Shown: positions 32,210 to 41,452 of the stretch, piece after piece
Layout of the letters: every line of letters begins with the position of its first letter
Numbering within the stretch: position 1 is the stretch's first letter
Assembly: GCF_022919075.1 (NCBI RefSeq)
Contig: NZ_CP095078.1
Coordinates: forward strand, 4,774,001-4,838,000
DNA from: Nocardioides sp. W7
Lineage (GTDB): Bacteria > Actinomycetota > Actinomycetes > Propionibacteriales > Nocardioidaceae
Reading direction: 5' to 3'
DNA: 64,000 nucleotides
Notes under the pieces: model-generated
What the model was told of the DNA's origin: nothing
The model's input: the letters and a program-made list of their open reading frames with translations, nothing else
The model's database searches: none
Translations under genes and position numbers: made by a program

Positions 32210-35200
32210 CTATGGCAACAAAGGGGATCGAGCTTGGACCGCGGCGGCGCGTTCCGGTTGACGTTCTGCAACCCCGGTGGTGGCACGTGCGGCGGCGAGG
32301 GCACGCCGGCGGTCGGCTCGTTGGGCGTCGTTGGCTGCTCCCCCGCCGGCGGGAAGGGTCGAGGTGATGGCGTACCGGTCGCGGTACGCGGCGATGGTGC
32401 TGAGGGCGTCGACCCATCGCGCCCGGTCGACCGGGTCGGGTGGTGGGGTGCCGAGCCGGCGGGTCCACGGAACGCCGTCGGTGATGGCGTGTTCGGCGAG
32501 TGCTCGGGCGCGGGTCTCGATGAGGTGCTTGCGTTCGGTGATGGCGTGTCGGTCTTCGTCGCTCATCGGGCCGAGGGGTTCGGGGATGAGGCCAGCGATC
32601 AGTCGCGGGGCTTGTCGGCAGCCGCGGGGGGTGGTCGCGGTGAGCTTGTCGATCCGGTAGCGCAGGACTGCGGCGATGTCGTCGGCGTCGTCGAGGCCGC
32701 GGCGGTCGATGACGCGTGGGAGGAGGCGTTCGAGGTCGTGGTGGTAGGACTCGGCCCGGCGCAGGGCCGCGGCGAGGGGGCCGAAGGCGGCCGATGCGAT
32801 GACCGCGGAGTGTTGGTCGGGGGTGAGGCCGGATCGGCGGAGCAGGTCGACGAACCGGTCGTGCTGGGCGTCGGCTGCGATGGTCTCGACCTCGGCGGCG
32901 AGACGCCCGATGTTGGCGTGGGACTCGTGCTCGGCGGCGAGGGTCTGGTGGGCGGACATGGCAGCGCCGCTGTGCTGCAGCACGCCGTAAAGCACGGTGC
33001 GGGCGGTGACGTCGTCGGGTTCGGGGGTGGTGTGGGTGTCGTCGGGTTGGTCGAGAGCGACGTAGGCGATGTTCGACTCCCGGCCACGGGTCATGGCCAC
33101 GTAGAGGTTCTCCCGGGTTGTGGTCGCGGTGACGACGACGTGGGCGGTGTCGACGGTGATGCCCTGGGCGCGGTGCGCGGTCACGGCGTAGCCGAGGTCG
33201 ACGTGCCGGGCCACGTAGGTCGCCGGCAGCACGGTGCGCCCGGGGCGGCGTTCGTTGAGGCGGTCGACGACCACGGTGCCGTCGGCCCGGAGGTCGGTGA
33301 TGCGCCACCGGTCGCCGTTCTTGACCCAGCTCCTGGTCCTGGTGCGGAGGGTGCGGTCGTTGCGGCGGGTGATCACGACATCACCGATGGACGCGCGAGT
33401 GTCGTCGGCGAGGTGGACCTCGCGGCCATCGACCGCTCCGTCGAGGATGAGGCGATCAGCGCGGGCGCGTTCGTTGAGAGCCCGGACGGCATGGACCGAC
33501 TCGGTGACCAAGACACTCGCTTTCCCGGCGGTGGTGTCGGTGGACCAGGCGGTGTAGGCCGCGTCGAGCATCTCCTCGGTCAGGCCTTGCCGGATCCGGT
33601 GCTGGTGGGCGTAGGTGGAGATGACCTCGACCTCGCCGCGGCGCAGGGCGAGGGAGGCCGGTTTCTCCCAGGGGTGGGTGAACCGGTGGATCTCGGTGAG
33701 TTCGGGGGCGTCGGGGCGTCGGTCGACCAGCAGCGCGAACGCTCCCCCAGCATCCACCGACTGCAGCTGGTGCGGGTCACCGACGAGCAGCACCTTCGCC
33801 CCCACCGTGGCCGCGATGCCGGTGATCCGGTCCAGGGTCGTGGTCCCGGCGAGCGTGGCCTCGTCGAGGATCACCAGCTGCCCGGCCCGCAACGTGGTCC
33901 GTCCGTGGTCGTGGTCGTGCAGCCACTTGGCGGTGTTGTCGCAGGCGATGCCCAAGTCGTCGGCCAACGCCTGCGCGGCTGCGGCCGACGGGGCGAGCCC
34001 GACCACACTCCCCCGCCCGTGCCCAGCCACCCAGGCCGACCGCAGGGCCCGCATCGCGGTGGTCTTCCCGGCGCCGGCCGGGCCGACGAGGAGATCGATC
34101 TGCCGCCCCGAGCCGGTGATGGCCTCCAGCGCCCGGCGTTGTTCTGGGCTGAGCGGACCCGGAGCCCGGGCCAGGGTCCGGGCCACCACGACCGGGTGCG
34201 CCGTCGGTGCGGTGGTGGATTCAGCGCGGTCGAGGAGACGGGCCTCGGCGTCGAGCACCGGGGTGGAGGAGTACTTCATCGCGTGCCGGGGTCGGAAGAT
34301 GCTGCTGCCGTCATCGCGCAGGAATCGCACCGGGCTCGGTGCCAGCTCCGGCGGCGTCAACGCCACCGAGTGGAGTTGGGCTGCGTCCACCACCATCCCC
34401 ACCATCGCTTCGCGGTCGGTGGTGGTGGCGAACCGCAGTCCCATGGTCTGTTTAGCTGCCTCGGCGAGCAGGTTCCAGTGCGACCACACCGACCGCTTCA
34501 CACTCACCGCGGCCACCACCTCGGCCCCGATCGCCTCGATCACCGGGAGCGGGACATCGTCGACCGCCAGCACCTGGCCAGTGCCGCCGACCAGGTCTGC
34601 GGTCCACGAGGCCGGGTCGGTGCCGATCTTGGCCGCGGCGCGCCGGCGCCACTCGGTGGTGAGGTCGGCCAAGGAGCGGGTCTGTTTCGGGGGTCGGGTG
34701 GCGAGGGTGGCCTGGGCGCGGAGCTCGACGATGGTCTTGGCTGAGGGGTGTCGCCCGTGCCGGGTCACGTAGTCGGCGATGAGGTCATCCTTGGCGAGCT
34801 CGATCTCCCGGGTCCGGCTGGAGAACTCCCCGATCAGCTCATCACTGACACCGGTGATCTCCCAGCGGGGGTTCCGATCCGGACCCCGCTCCCGCAGCTC
34901 CCACCCGATACCGAGGTCACGGGTCAGCCGGTCGGCCAGCAGCGCGTCGTACAGCGCGGACAGGCCGGTCACCGAGGCGAACACCGGCCGCCCATCGAGG
35001 CTGCGCCAGCGTCCGTCCCGAAGTGTTTGGACCTTGTTCGAGATGACGAGGTGGGTGTGGAGCTGGGGGTCACCGGCCCGGGAGTCGTAGTGATCGAACG
35101 CCACGGCCGCGACCCCGCCCACCCCGACCTGCGCCACCGCACCGTCGCGGTCCGCACGGCCCGTCCGGGTGGCGGCTACTTCCCGTTCGAAGTAGGCGAG

Positions 35201-35731
35201 GACGTCGGCGACCGCGGCGTGGTGGGCGGCCACGATCCGCTCCTGAGTGGGTGCGTCAGCGAGACCCCACAGCACCGAGACCGACTTGCTGACGCTGAAG
35301 GTCAAGTCGTAACCCGCGACCGCGTGACGCATCCCGGCCGCCGTCTCCTCTGCCTCGATCCTGGCCGTCTCGGCTGCGCGGTCCTCTGGGGTCATGGCGG
35401 GATCGAGGGCGGTCACGCGCTTCTCGATACGGGTCGCCAGCTTGGTGAAGGTCGGGTAGGCGAGCCCGAGCTGATCACCTGTCACCGGCTCTCGTCCCAT
35501 GCCAATCAGGAGCGCCAACTGCTCTTCGCTCACCGGCATGCCCGACCGGAGCCGACCGTCACCGAGCGCACCCAACCCCGAGCCCATCCAGCGACCCGGC
35601 GGCGTCCCGACCTCCGTGTAGTAGCGGGTCAGCGGCGTCGACATGGCGCGGTTGCCGTCACCCGCGGCCACGCTGCGCAGCAGGTACCGATAACCCGCGC
35701 CCGCGGAGATCCGGCGGATCGAGACCGTCAC
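32210..35731 (-). CDS. traA: MobF-type conjugative relaxase-helicase (TrwC/TraA)
   Basis: 1,173 residues from the GTG at 35731, the length expected for actinobacterial TraA; the open frame continues upstream but loses family resemblance. The N-terminal TrwC relaxase domain begins VTVSIRRISAGAGYRYLL, has nearby tyrosines Y37/Y38 (LTRYYTE) and the three-His metal site HYDSRAGDPQLHTH (H214, H225, H227). The C-terminal RecD-like helicase has VGPAGAGKTTAM, VILDEATLAG, VGDPHQLQSVDAGG and TAHRAQGITVDTAHV. It nicks oriT, stays bound to the 5' end and unwinds the strand for transfer. It is transcribed away from the rest of the transfer genes. Confidence 0.92.
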   Translation of the reverse strand: MTVSIRRISAGAGYRYLLRSVAAGDGNRAMSTPLTRYYTEVGTPPGRWMGSGLGALGDGRLRSGMPVSEEQLALLIGMGREPVTGDQLGLAYPTFTKLATRIEKRVTALDPAMTPEDRAAETARIEAEETAAGMRHAVAGYDLTFSVSKSVSVLWGLADAPTQERIVAAHHAAVADVLAYFEREVAATRTGRADRDGAVAQVGVGGVAAVAFDHYDSRAGDPQLHTHLVISNKVQTLRDGRWRSLDGRPVFASVTGLSALYDALLADRLTRDLGIGWELRERGPDRNPRWEITGVSDELIGEFSSRTREIELAKDDLIADYVTRHGRHPSAKTIVELRAQATLATRPPKQTRSLADLTTEWRRRAAAKIGTDPASWTADLVGGTGQVLAVDDVPLPVIEAIGAEVVAAVSVKRSVWSHWNLLAEAAKQTMGLRFATTTDREAMVGMVVDAAQLHSVALTPPELAPSPVRFLRDDGSSIFRPRHAMKYSSTPVLDAEARLLDRAESTTAPTAHPVVVARTLARAPGPLSPEQRRALEAITGSGRQIDLLVGPAGAGKTTAMRALRSAWVAGHGRGSVVGLAPSAAAAQALADDLGIACDNTAKWLHDHDHGRTTLRAGQLVILDEATLAGTTTLDRITGIAATVGAKVLLVGDPHQLQSVDAGGAFALLVDRRPDAPELTEIHRFTHPWEKPASLALRRGEVEVISTYAHQHRIRQGLTEEMLDAAYTAWSTDTTAGKASVLVTESVHAVRALNERARADRLILDGAVDGREVHLADDTRASIGDVVITRRNDRTLRTRTRSWVKNGDRWRITDLRADGTVVVDRLNERRPGRTVLPATYVARHVDLGYAVTAHRAQGITVDTAHVVVTATTTRENLYVAMTRGRESNIAYVALDQPDDTHTTPEPDDVTARTVLYGVLQHSGAAMSAHQTLAAEHESHANIGRLAAEVETIAADAQHDRFVDLLRRSGLTPDQHSAVIASAAFGPLAAALRRAESYHHDLERLLPRVIDRRGLDDADDIAAVLRYRIDKLTATTPRGCRQAPRLIAGLIPEPLGPMSDEDRHAITERKHLIETRARALAEHAITDGVPWTRRLGTPPPDPVDRARWVDALSTIAAYRDRYAITSTLPAGGGAANDAQRADRRRALAAARATTGVAERQPERAAAVQARSPLLP

Positions 35732-36056
35732 GGCCAGTTCCGTTCCACAGACTCCAGGTGGGCGGCTTCCTCCACAGCCCCCTCGAGGTGCAAACCGTGT
35801 GAAGGCGAGAAGGGTTTGGGTCGCGAACGGGGGGACCTGGCGGGGCCAGGCGCGTGGGGCGGGGTCGAGCCGGAGTGGGGACGTGAGGAGGGCCTGGTGC
35901 GGGGGGAGCACCTGAGGAGGGAAGAGCTCGGTGAAAATGCCGGGTTCCCCATCGTCAGGCCGGGCTTTACGATGTTGGCCAGACGGCATCAACACCCGCC
36001 CGCGGGCGCCGTCTGCGCCTCGAGCCCGACCGGTTAGAGGAAGCAGGAGACCGCAC
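35732..36056. other. Candidate oriT / divergent promoter region
   Basis: 325 bases between the relaxase and the lipoprotein gene. It holds the inverted pairs CAAACC/GGTTTG (35791-35796, 35813-35818) and CCTGGC/GCCAGG (35836-35850) plus G-runs. An oriT normally lies beside its MobF relaxase gene, with a short inverted repeat next to the nick, so this is the best candidate in the window. No nick sequence can be confirmed by eye. Confidence 0.35.
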
Positions 36057-36686
36057 ATGACTGAACGACTCGGGCTGAAGTCTTGGGCGACCGGCGCTCT
36101 GGTGTTGGCCGCGGTAAGTGCTTGTGCCGCTGGCGACTCCGAACCAGCGGACTCGGCCAACTCGCCGATTGTCGCGAGTTCAGCGCCATCACCACCTGAG
36201 ACCAGCAGTACACCCACGTCACCAGCCGAATCCGCTTCGGCGAACGCGACCCGGACGGTGCGAGAGTATTTCTCGACGATCGACGAGCTCGCTCAAAACC
36301 CGGGCGCCGACCTCCGCGCGCTCGACGCCGTGACAACGAGCATTGAGCGCACCGCGGAGAAGGAGTTCCTCCGAGAGCAGCACCGTCGAGGGGAACATCA
36401 GGTTGGTGACACTCTGCTGGCCAACCTAGAGATCCAGTCGGTCAACCTCAGCAACTCCGACCCGCATGCGGGCAGGGTCCCGACCGTGGTTATCGACGTC
36501 TGTTGGGATGTCACCAACGTCGATGTCCTTCGCAAGGACGGCACGTCGGTTGTCAGTCCGAACCGCCCGGACACCGGGTGGACTCGATACGCCGTCGCGA
36601 ACTACGAGTTCGCCGCGGATCCCAGCGGCGCTTGGCGGGTCGCGACCGCGCGCGACTTGGAGCGGCCGCCGTGTGTAGCCTCCTGA
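36057..36686 (+). CDS. Secreted lipoprotein of the transfer region
   Basis: 209 residues with a signal sequence ending in a lipobox (ALVLAAVSAC, Cys at about 22), a 40-residue Ser/Pro/Thr linker, and a globular domain containing VREYFSTIDELAQNPGADL and DVCWDVTNVDVLRKDG. It resembles the small NTF2-like lipoproteins seen in actinobacterial conjugation loci, though I cannot name a family. AGGAG lies 7 bases before the ATG. Its end overlaps the next gene by 16 bases. Confidence 0.75.
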   Translation: MTERLGLKSWATGALVLAAVSACAAGDSEPADSANSPIVASSAPSPPETSSTPTSPAESASANATRTVREYFSTIDELAQNPGADLRALDAVTTSIERTAEKEFLREQHRRGEHQVGDTLLANLEIQSVNLSNSDPHAGRVPTVVIDVCWDVTNVDVLRKDGTSVVSPNRPDTGWTRYAVANYEFAADPSGAWRVATARDLERPPCVAS

Positions 36687-37630
36687 TTCGCCTTATCCTC
36701 GCCACGATCTGGGCCGCCTGCCTGACGATGGTCCTGCGCACGGAGGCCTACGCCGACCCGACGTGTGCACACGTGAACCCGGCGACGGGTGTGTGCGTGG
36801 TCTACGTCGAGGCTCCACCTGCCCCATCCAACCCAGCGACACCGGAGGACAACGGGCCAGAGGATTCCGGCTCTGGCGCCGCCTGCTACTGGGATCCGTC
36901 GAAGCAGGGAGTTGGTGGTCCGTCGGCGGGACCGGTGCCGTGCACTTCGGAGTACGGCTTCTGGTCGAACGCCTATAACTGCTATCTGAAGCTCGCCGAT
37001 CCGCAGCCGCCCGCCGGCGATCCCAACTGGCAAGGGCATGAGCCGGGAGACGGCGCTGTCTACACCTGCTTCCAGCCCCAAACGTCGATGCTCGTCTACA
37101 TCTGGTCTTTGGACACTCCGGAGGGATCAGGCGCTGGTCCCTCTCCACGCGACGTTGCCGAACTCGCCGTCAAACAGATGAACCTGTCAGCGATCAACAT
37201 CGGGATCGCCCCGAAGCCCGGTCCGGACAGTGTCGGTCTGGTCGGGATGCCGGTGTGGATGTGGGTCCAGTCTCCGGATGAGCACACGTTCGGCCCGATC
37301 ACGGCCACCGCGTCGGCTGGCGGGATGACGATCACGGCGACCGCCAGGGTGCTGCGCGTGACGTGGGACATGGGTGATGGCACCGAGGTTGTCTGCGAGA
37401 GGGCGGGCACGCCGTACCTGCCGTCGTACGGGAGGAAGGACTCTCCCGACTGCGGTCATGTCTACGAGAGGTCGAGCGCGCGTGAGCCCGACGAGGCCTA
37501 CACCGTGACGGCGACGTCGAGCTGGGTCATCACCTGGTCCGGCGCCGGCCAGACCGGAACGATCCGCCTCAACGGCCTTAACCGCTCGACCCAGATCCAG
37601 ATCGGCGAAGCGCAGGTGCTCGTGAACTGA
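36671..37630 (+). CDS. Secreted Cys-containing protein of the transfer/pilus region
   Basis: 319 residues starting at GTG 36671 (GGAG 8 bases upstream, inside the preceding gene's last codons). The N-terminal signal peptide (LLIRLILATIWAACLTMVL) ends near EAYADP. The mature part has a Pro/Gly-rich section, several Cys (SGAACYWDP, PCTSEYGFW, YTCFQPQ) and a PKD-like beta stretch (VTWDMGDGTEVVCERAGTP, HVYERSSA). Similar actinobacterial proteins precede SAF/Tad genes. Probably exported and part of the pilus or its surface; function unproven. Confidence 0.72.
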   Translation: MCSLLIRLILATIWAACLTMVLRTEAYADPTCAHVNPATGVCVVYVEAPPAPSNPATPEDNGPEDSGSGAACYWDPSKQGVGGPSAGPVPCTSEYGFWSNAYNCYLKLADPQPPAGDPNWQGHEPGDGAVYTCFQPQTSMLVYIWSLDTPEGSGAGPSPRDVAELAVKQMNLSAINIGIAPKPGPDSVGLVGMPVWMWVQSPDEHTFGPITATASAGGMTITATARVLRVTWDMGDGTEVVCERAGTPYLPSYGRKDSPDCGHVYERSSAREPDEAYTVTATSSWVITWSGAGQTGTIRLNGLNRSTQIQIGEAQVLVN

Positions 37631-37655
37631 CGAGCGAAGAGGCGGAGGGACGACG

Positions 37656-38332
37656 ATGACCACATCTGCACGCGAGGACCGGCACCCCGGCCCCCGTTCC
37701 GCCGTGCCGGACGCCGGCCCGGTCATGACTCCCCCGCCCAAGCTCCGCAGACGCCCGGCCCTGCTCGCCGCCGGGGTCGCGGTGACCGCGGTCGGTTGCC
37801 TGCTCGGGGCCTGGGCCTGGAGTGCAACCACCGACACCGAGGAGGTCCTCGCGGCACGTTCCACGATCCACCGCGGTGAGGTGATCGAGGCCGAGGACCC
37901 CAGCGTGTCCGGATCGGCGGTGACCCGGCGCTGTCCCCTGTGCCTGCGTCGGCGTACGACGACATCGTCGGCCGGCGCGCTGCGCTCGACATCACCGCCG
38001 GCGGGCTGCTGACGAGCGAGTCGACCACCGACGACCCGATGCCTCCCCCGGGCCGGTCGGTCGTCGGGATCTCCCTCACCCCCGCCCAGGTCCCCGCGTT
38101 GGCCCTGCACGGTGGGGACAATGTCCGGATCATCGTGACCCCGGGTGAGACCGGGACGGTCCCGGCCAGCGGCCCTGAGTTCACGAACGCGGAGGTGGTC
38201 GACACCGGCCTGGACGAGACCACCGGCAACACGGTCGTCAACGTCCTGGTCCCCCACGGGGATGCAGGTCTCCTCGCCGCCAGGGCGGCGACCGGTGATG
38301 TCGCACTGGTCCTCGACTCCGGGACCCCGTAA
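37656..38332 (+). pseudogene. SAF-domain (CpaB/RcpC-like) pilus assembly gene with a frameshift
   Basis: The first frame encodes a Pro/Arg-rich start, one membrane span (ALLAAGVAVTAVGCLLGAWA) and the start of a SAF domain (ARSTIHRGEVIEAED). The domain continues in another frame (VRIGGDPALSPVPASAYDDI, GRRAALDITAGGLLTSE) to a good C-terminus ending at 38332. The break is at the run of four C at 37898-37901; one base appears lost, or a -1 slip would restore the reading. CpaB-like proteins gate the Tad secretin or pore. A real mutation, a sequencing error and programmed slippage are all possible. A good ribosome site (GGAGGG) precedes the ATG. Confidence 0.75.
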
Positions 38333-39111
38333 TGGCCGTCATCTGTTTGACCTCGGCCTCCGGCTCCCCGGGCGTCACGACGACCGCGGTCGGGCTCGCG
38401 TTCTGCTGGCCGCGCCCGGTGCTGCTCCTCGAGGCCGACCCGACGGGCGGGTCGGGCGTGCTGGCCGGGTTCCTTCGCGGTACGACGCCGTACGAGGTCG
38501 GATTGGTCGAGTTGGCCCTGTCCCCGCTCGGGGTGGCCGAGGCGCTACGCGACGTGGTCCGTCCGTTGAGCCCGAGCGTGTCGCTAGTGGCCGGCACCCG
38601 GTCCCATGCGCAGGCCGCGGCGCTGCGCGAGGTGTGGGAGCCGCTGTCGGTGGCATTGGGTGAGCTGGAGGCCAACGGGCAGGACGTGATCATCGACGCC
38701 GGCCGGTTGGGGTTGGCCGGGTCACCGCAGCCGTTGTTGGAGGCCGCCGACCTCACGCTCCTGCTCACGCGGGCCACGCTGCCGGCGATCTCGGCGGCCC
38801 GGTCCTGGGCCGAGTCCGTCCGCCAGCCGGGGACCGGGTGGCGGCACCCCGGGCTGCTGCTCATCGGCGAGGGCCAGCCCTACCGGGCCACCGAGGTCTC
38901 GAAGGTACTCGGGATGCCGGTGGTGACCGACCTGCCCGACGATCCGGCCGCGGCGGCGGTCTACCACCGGGGCGCGTCCGCCCCGCGCCACTTCGAGACC
39001 GGCCCCTACCTGCGTGGCCTGCGAGCCGCAGCCCAGGCGGTCCAGTCCCACGTCGCCCGCAGCCGGGTCGCCCTGAGCGACGCCGCATTGAGCGAGGAGA
39101 TCACACCGTGA
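38332..39111 (+). CDS. TadZ/CpaE-like ParA-family protein with degenerate Walker A
   Basis: 259 residues of the MinD/ParA fold. The P-loop reads SASGSPGVTTTAVG, lacking the usual Lys residues, as in TadZ-type proteins that localise Tad pili rather than hydrolyse ATP strongly. The following strand is VLLLEADPTGGSG and the switch region DVIIDAGRLG. The ATG overlaps the preceding stop by one base and the stop overlaps the tadA start (GTGA). Likely role: placing the Tad-like machine in the cell. Confidence 0.8.
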   Translation: MAVICLTSASGSPGVTTTAVGLAFCWPRPVLLLEADPTGGSGVLAGFLRGTTPYEVGLVELALSPLGVAEALRDVVRPLSPSVSLVAGTRSHAQAAALREVWEPLSVALGELEANGQDVIIDAGRLGLAGSPQPLLEAADLTLLLTRATLPAISAARSWAESVRQPGTGWRHPGLLLIGEGQPYRATEVSKVLGMPVVTDLPDDPAAAAVYHRGASAPRHFETGPYLRGLRAAAQAVQSHVARSRVALSDAALSEEITP

Positions 39112-40595
39112 GCGAGACGTTCCGTCATCTCCACGAGTACGGCGACCTGGCGCGGCTGCCGCTGTTCACCCAACCCGTCAACGGCACCTCGATGACGGCG
39201 CCGGCCGCCACGGCGACGGTGAGCGTGGCACCGTCCGCGAATACCGACGTCGACTGGTCGGTCGTGGCGGTGCTGCGGGCGCGGGCCTCGGAGCAGCTGA
39301 GCCAGGCGGTCGCCGCGGCCCGGACCCGGTTCGACAGGGCCGCCCAGGAGGAGCTCGGCCGGTCCATCGTGTTGGACCTGATCGAGTCGGCGATGGCGGA
39401 GGCGGTCGACGCCGGTCAGGGGGCGTGGTCGCCGGCGCGTCAGCAGGCCACCGCCCAGGCGGTATTCGACTCGCTGTTCCGGCTCGGGCGCCTCCAGCCC
39501 CTGGTCGATGACGACGCGGTGGAGAACATCATCATCGTCGGCCACGACAACGTCCTGCTGGAGCTGGTCGACGGCACCCTCATCGATGGGCCGCCAGTGG
39601 CCGACTCCGACGCCGAGCTGATCGACTTCCTGGTCTTCCTCGCCTCCCGCAGCGAGGTCAACGCCCGGTCCTTCTCCGAGGCCCAGCCCCGCCTCCATCT
39701 GCGTCTCGACGGCGGTTCGCGTCTCGCCGCAGCGGCCTGGGTGACCCCCCGGCCCTCGGTGGTCATCCGCCGGCACCGGCTGATGCAGGTCACCCTCGAC
39801 GACCTCGTCGCCCGGGACATGATGAGTCCGGTCGCGGCGTCGTTCCTCCGCGCGGCGGTGCAGGCCCGTCGTTCGATCGTCGTCACCGGCGCCCAGGGGG
39901 CGGGGAAGACGACGCTGGTCCGAGCGCTGTGCGCCGAGATCGACCAGATGGAGGCGATCGGGACCTTCGAGACCGAGTACGAGCTACACCTCCACGAGCT
40001 CGGCCGACACAAGATCGTGCACGCCTGGGAGGCCCGCCCCGGCTCCGGCGAACGCAGCACCGACGGGCGCCAGGCGGGCGAGTTCACCCTGGATGAGGCC
40101 CTCATCGACTCCTTCCGGTTCAACCTGTCGCGCCAGATCGTCGGCGAGGTCCGCGGCAAGGAGATCTGGGCGATGATCAAGGCGATGGAGTCCGGCACCG
40201 GCTCCATCTCGACCACCCACGCCGCCGACGCCATCGCCGCCGTCCGCAAGCTCGTGACCTGCGCGATGGAAGCCGGCCCCCACGTCACCCAGGCTCTGGC
40301 GACCAGCAAGCTCGCCGCCACCGTCGACCTCATCGTCCACCTCAACCTCGACACCAGAACCGTCGAGGGACGGACCCAACGCACCCGCCGCATCGCCGAG
40401 GTCGTCGCCGTGACCCCGGGCGAGAAGGAGGTCGGCTACGCCACCACCCACGTCTTCCGCACCGACGCCACCGGCGTCGCGGTGCCCGACGTCCTCCCCG
40501 ATGAGTACCGCACCCTGGCCCACCACGGCTTCGACCTCGCGGCGTACCTCTCGACCCACCCGATTCCCGCCCACCCATCCGGAGCGCGGCCGTGA
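39108..40595 (+). CDS. tadA: TadA/VirB11-family secretion ATPase
   Basis: 495-residue hexameric ATPase of the CpaF/TadA group. Walker A VTGAQGAGKTTLVRAL, Asp box region FETEYELHLHELG, Walker B RQIVGEVRGKEIW and His box SISTTHAADA are all present. The first 100 residues form an Ala-rich N-terminal domain. It should power extension or retraction of the pilus. GTG start inside the TadZ-like gene's stop. All Tad genes that follow overlap by four bases, so they are made together. Confidence 0.92.
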   Translation: MSETFRHLHEYGDLARLPLFTQPVNGTSMTAPAATATVSVAPSANTDVDWSVVAVLRARASEQLSQAVAAARTRFDRAAQEELGRSIVLDLIESAMAEAVDAGQGAWSPARQQATAQAVFDSLFRLGRLQPLVDDDAVENIIIVGHDNVLLELVDGTLIDGPPVADSDAELIDFLVFLASRSEVNARSFSEAQPRLHLRLDGGSRLAAAAWVTPRPSVVIRRHRLMQVTLDDLVARDMMSPVAASFLRAAVQARRSIVVTGAQGAGKTTLVRALCAEIDQMEAIGTFETEYELHLHELGRHKIVHAWEARPGSGERSTDGRQAGEFTLDEALIDSFRFNLSRQIVGEVRGKEIWAMIKAMESGTGSISTTHAADAIAAVRKLVTCAMEAGPHVTQALATSKLAATVDLIVHLNLDTRTVEGRTQRTRRIAEVVAVTPGEKEVGYATTHVFRTDATGVAVPDVLPDEYRTLAHHGFDLAAYLSTHPIPAHPSGARP

Positions 40596-41452
40596 ACGCG
40601 CTCGTTCCCGGCCTGGCCGGAGGACTGATCGCCGCCGGCCTCCTCGCCATCGGCGTCGGGCTGCGACCGACCGCCGAGCCGCCCCGGCAGCCGCCGCAGC
40701 CTCGCCGCCGGCTCCTGACGCTGAGCCCCCGGACCCGGGTCCTCGTCCTGGCCGGGTTGGGGCTCGGTCTTGCCGGGTGGCTGCTCACCGGGTGGGTGCT
40801 GGCGCTGGTGATCGCGCCGGTCGCGGTCGTCGGGCTGCCGGTGTTGTTGTCCGCTCCCCCGGCGCTCGCCCAGATCACCCGGCTGGAGGCGATGGAGGAA
40901 TGGACCCGGTCCCTATCGGGGGTCCTCACCGTCGGTGTCGGGCTGGAGCAGGCGCTGGTCGCGACCCTGCGCTCCGCTCCCGCACCGATCAGCGGCGAGG
41001 TCACCCGCCTGGTGGCCCGGCTGCGTGCCAGGTGGGACACCGAGACCGCGTTGCGGGCCTTCGCCGACGAGCTCGACGACTCCACCGGCGACCTGATCGC
41101 CGCCAACCTCATCCTCGGCACCCGCCGCCGCGGAGCGGGCCTGGCCAGCGTCCTGGAGGGCCTGGCCGAGTCCGTGGCCGCCGACGTCCGTGCTCGCCGC
41201 CAGGTCGAGGCCGACCGAGCCAAACCCCGCTCGACCGCGCGGTGGGTGACCCTGATCAGCGCCAGCGTCCTGGTCGTCCTCGCCCTATCCGGCACCTACG
41301 TCGAGCCGTACCGGACCCCGATCGGCCAGGTCATCCTCGTCGTCCTGCTCACCGCCTACGTCGCCACGCTCATCTGGATGCGGCGCATGGCCAACGGCCA
41401 ACCACCGCCCCGGTTCCTCGGCCCCCACCCCGACGCGGCGGCACTCCGATGA
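40592..41452 (+). CDS. tadB: TadB-like inner-membrane platform protein (T2SSF family)
   Basis: 286 residues with N-terminal spans (LIAAGLLAIGVGLR, VLVLAGLGLGLAGWLLTG), a cytoplasmic helical T2SSF domain (MEEWTRSLSGVLTVGVGLEQ, LILGTRRRGAGLASVLEGLA) and two C-terminal spans. It would form the membrane platform on which TadA acts. GTG start in a GTGA overlap with tadA. Confidence 0.88.
   Translation: MNALVPGLAGGLIAAGLLAIGVGLRPTAEPPRQPPQPRRRLLTLSPRTRVLVLAGLGLGLAGWLLTGWVLALVIAPVAVVGLPVLLSAPPALAQITRLEAMEEWTRSLSGVLTVGVGLEQALVATLRSAPAPISGEVTRLVARLRARWDTETALRAFADELDDSTGDLIAANLILGTRRRGAGLASVLEGLAESVAADVRARRQVEADRAKPRSTARWVTLISASVLVVLALSGTYVEPYRTPIGQVILVVLLTAYVATLIWMRRMANGQPPPRFLGPHPDAAALR

Noticed and set aside
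32234-34744. 836-codon plus-strand frame opposite the relaxase
   Set aside because: Same mirror effect; the minus-strand product has all relaxase and helicase motifs, while this frame is Gly/Val/Asp-rich without motifs.
35734-36217. Extending the relaxase to the start of its open frame at 36217
   Set aside because: The family N-terminus (VTVSIRRISAGAGY) begins at 35731, and the extra codons are low-complexity and overlap the divergent lipoprotein gene.
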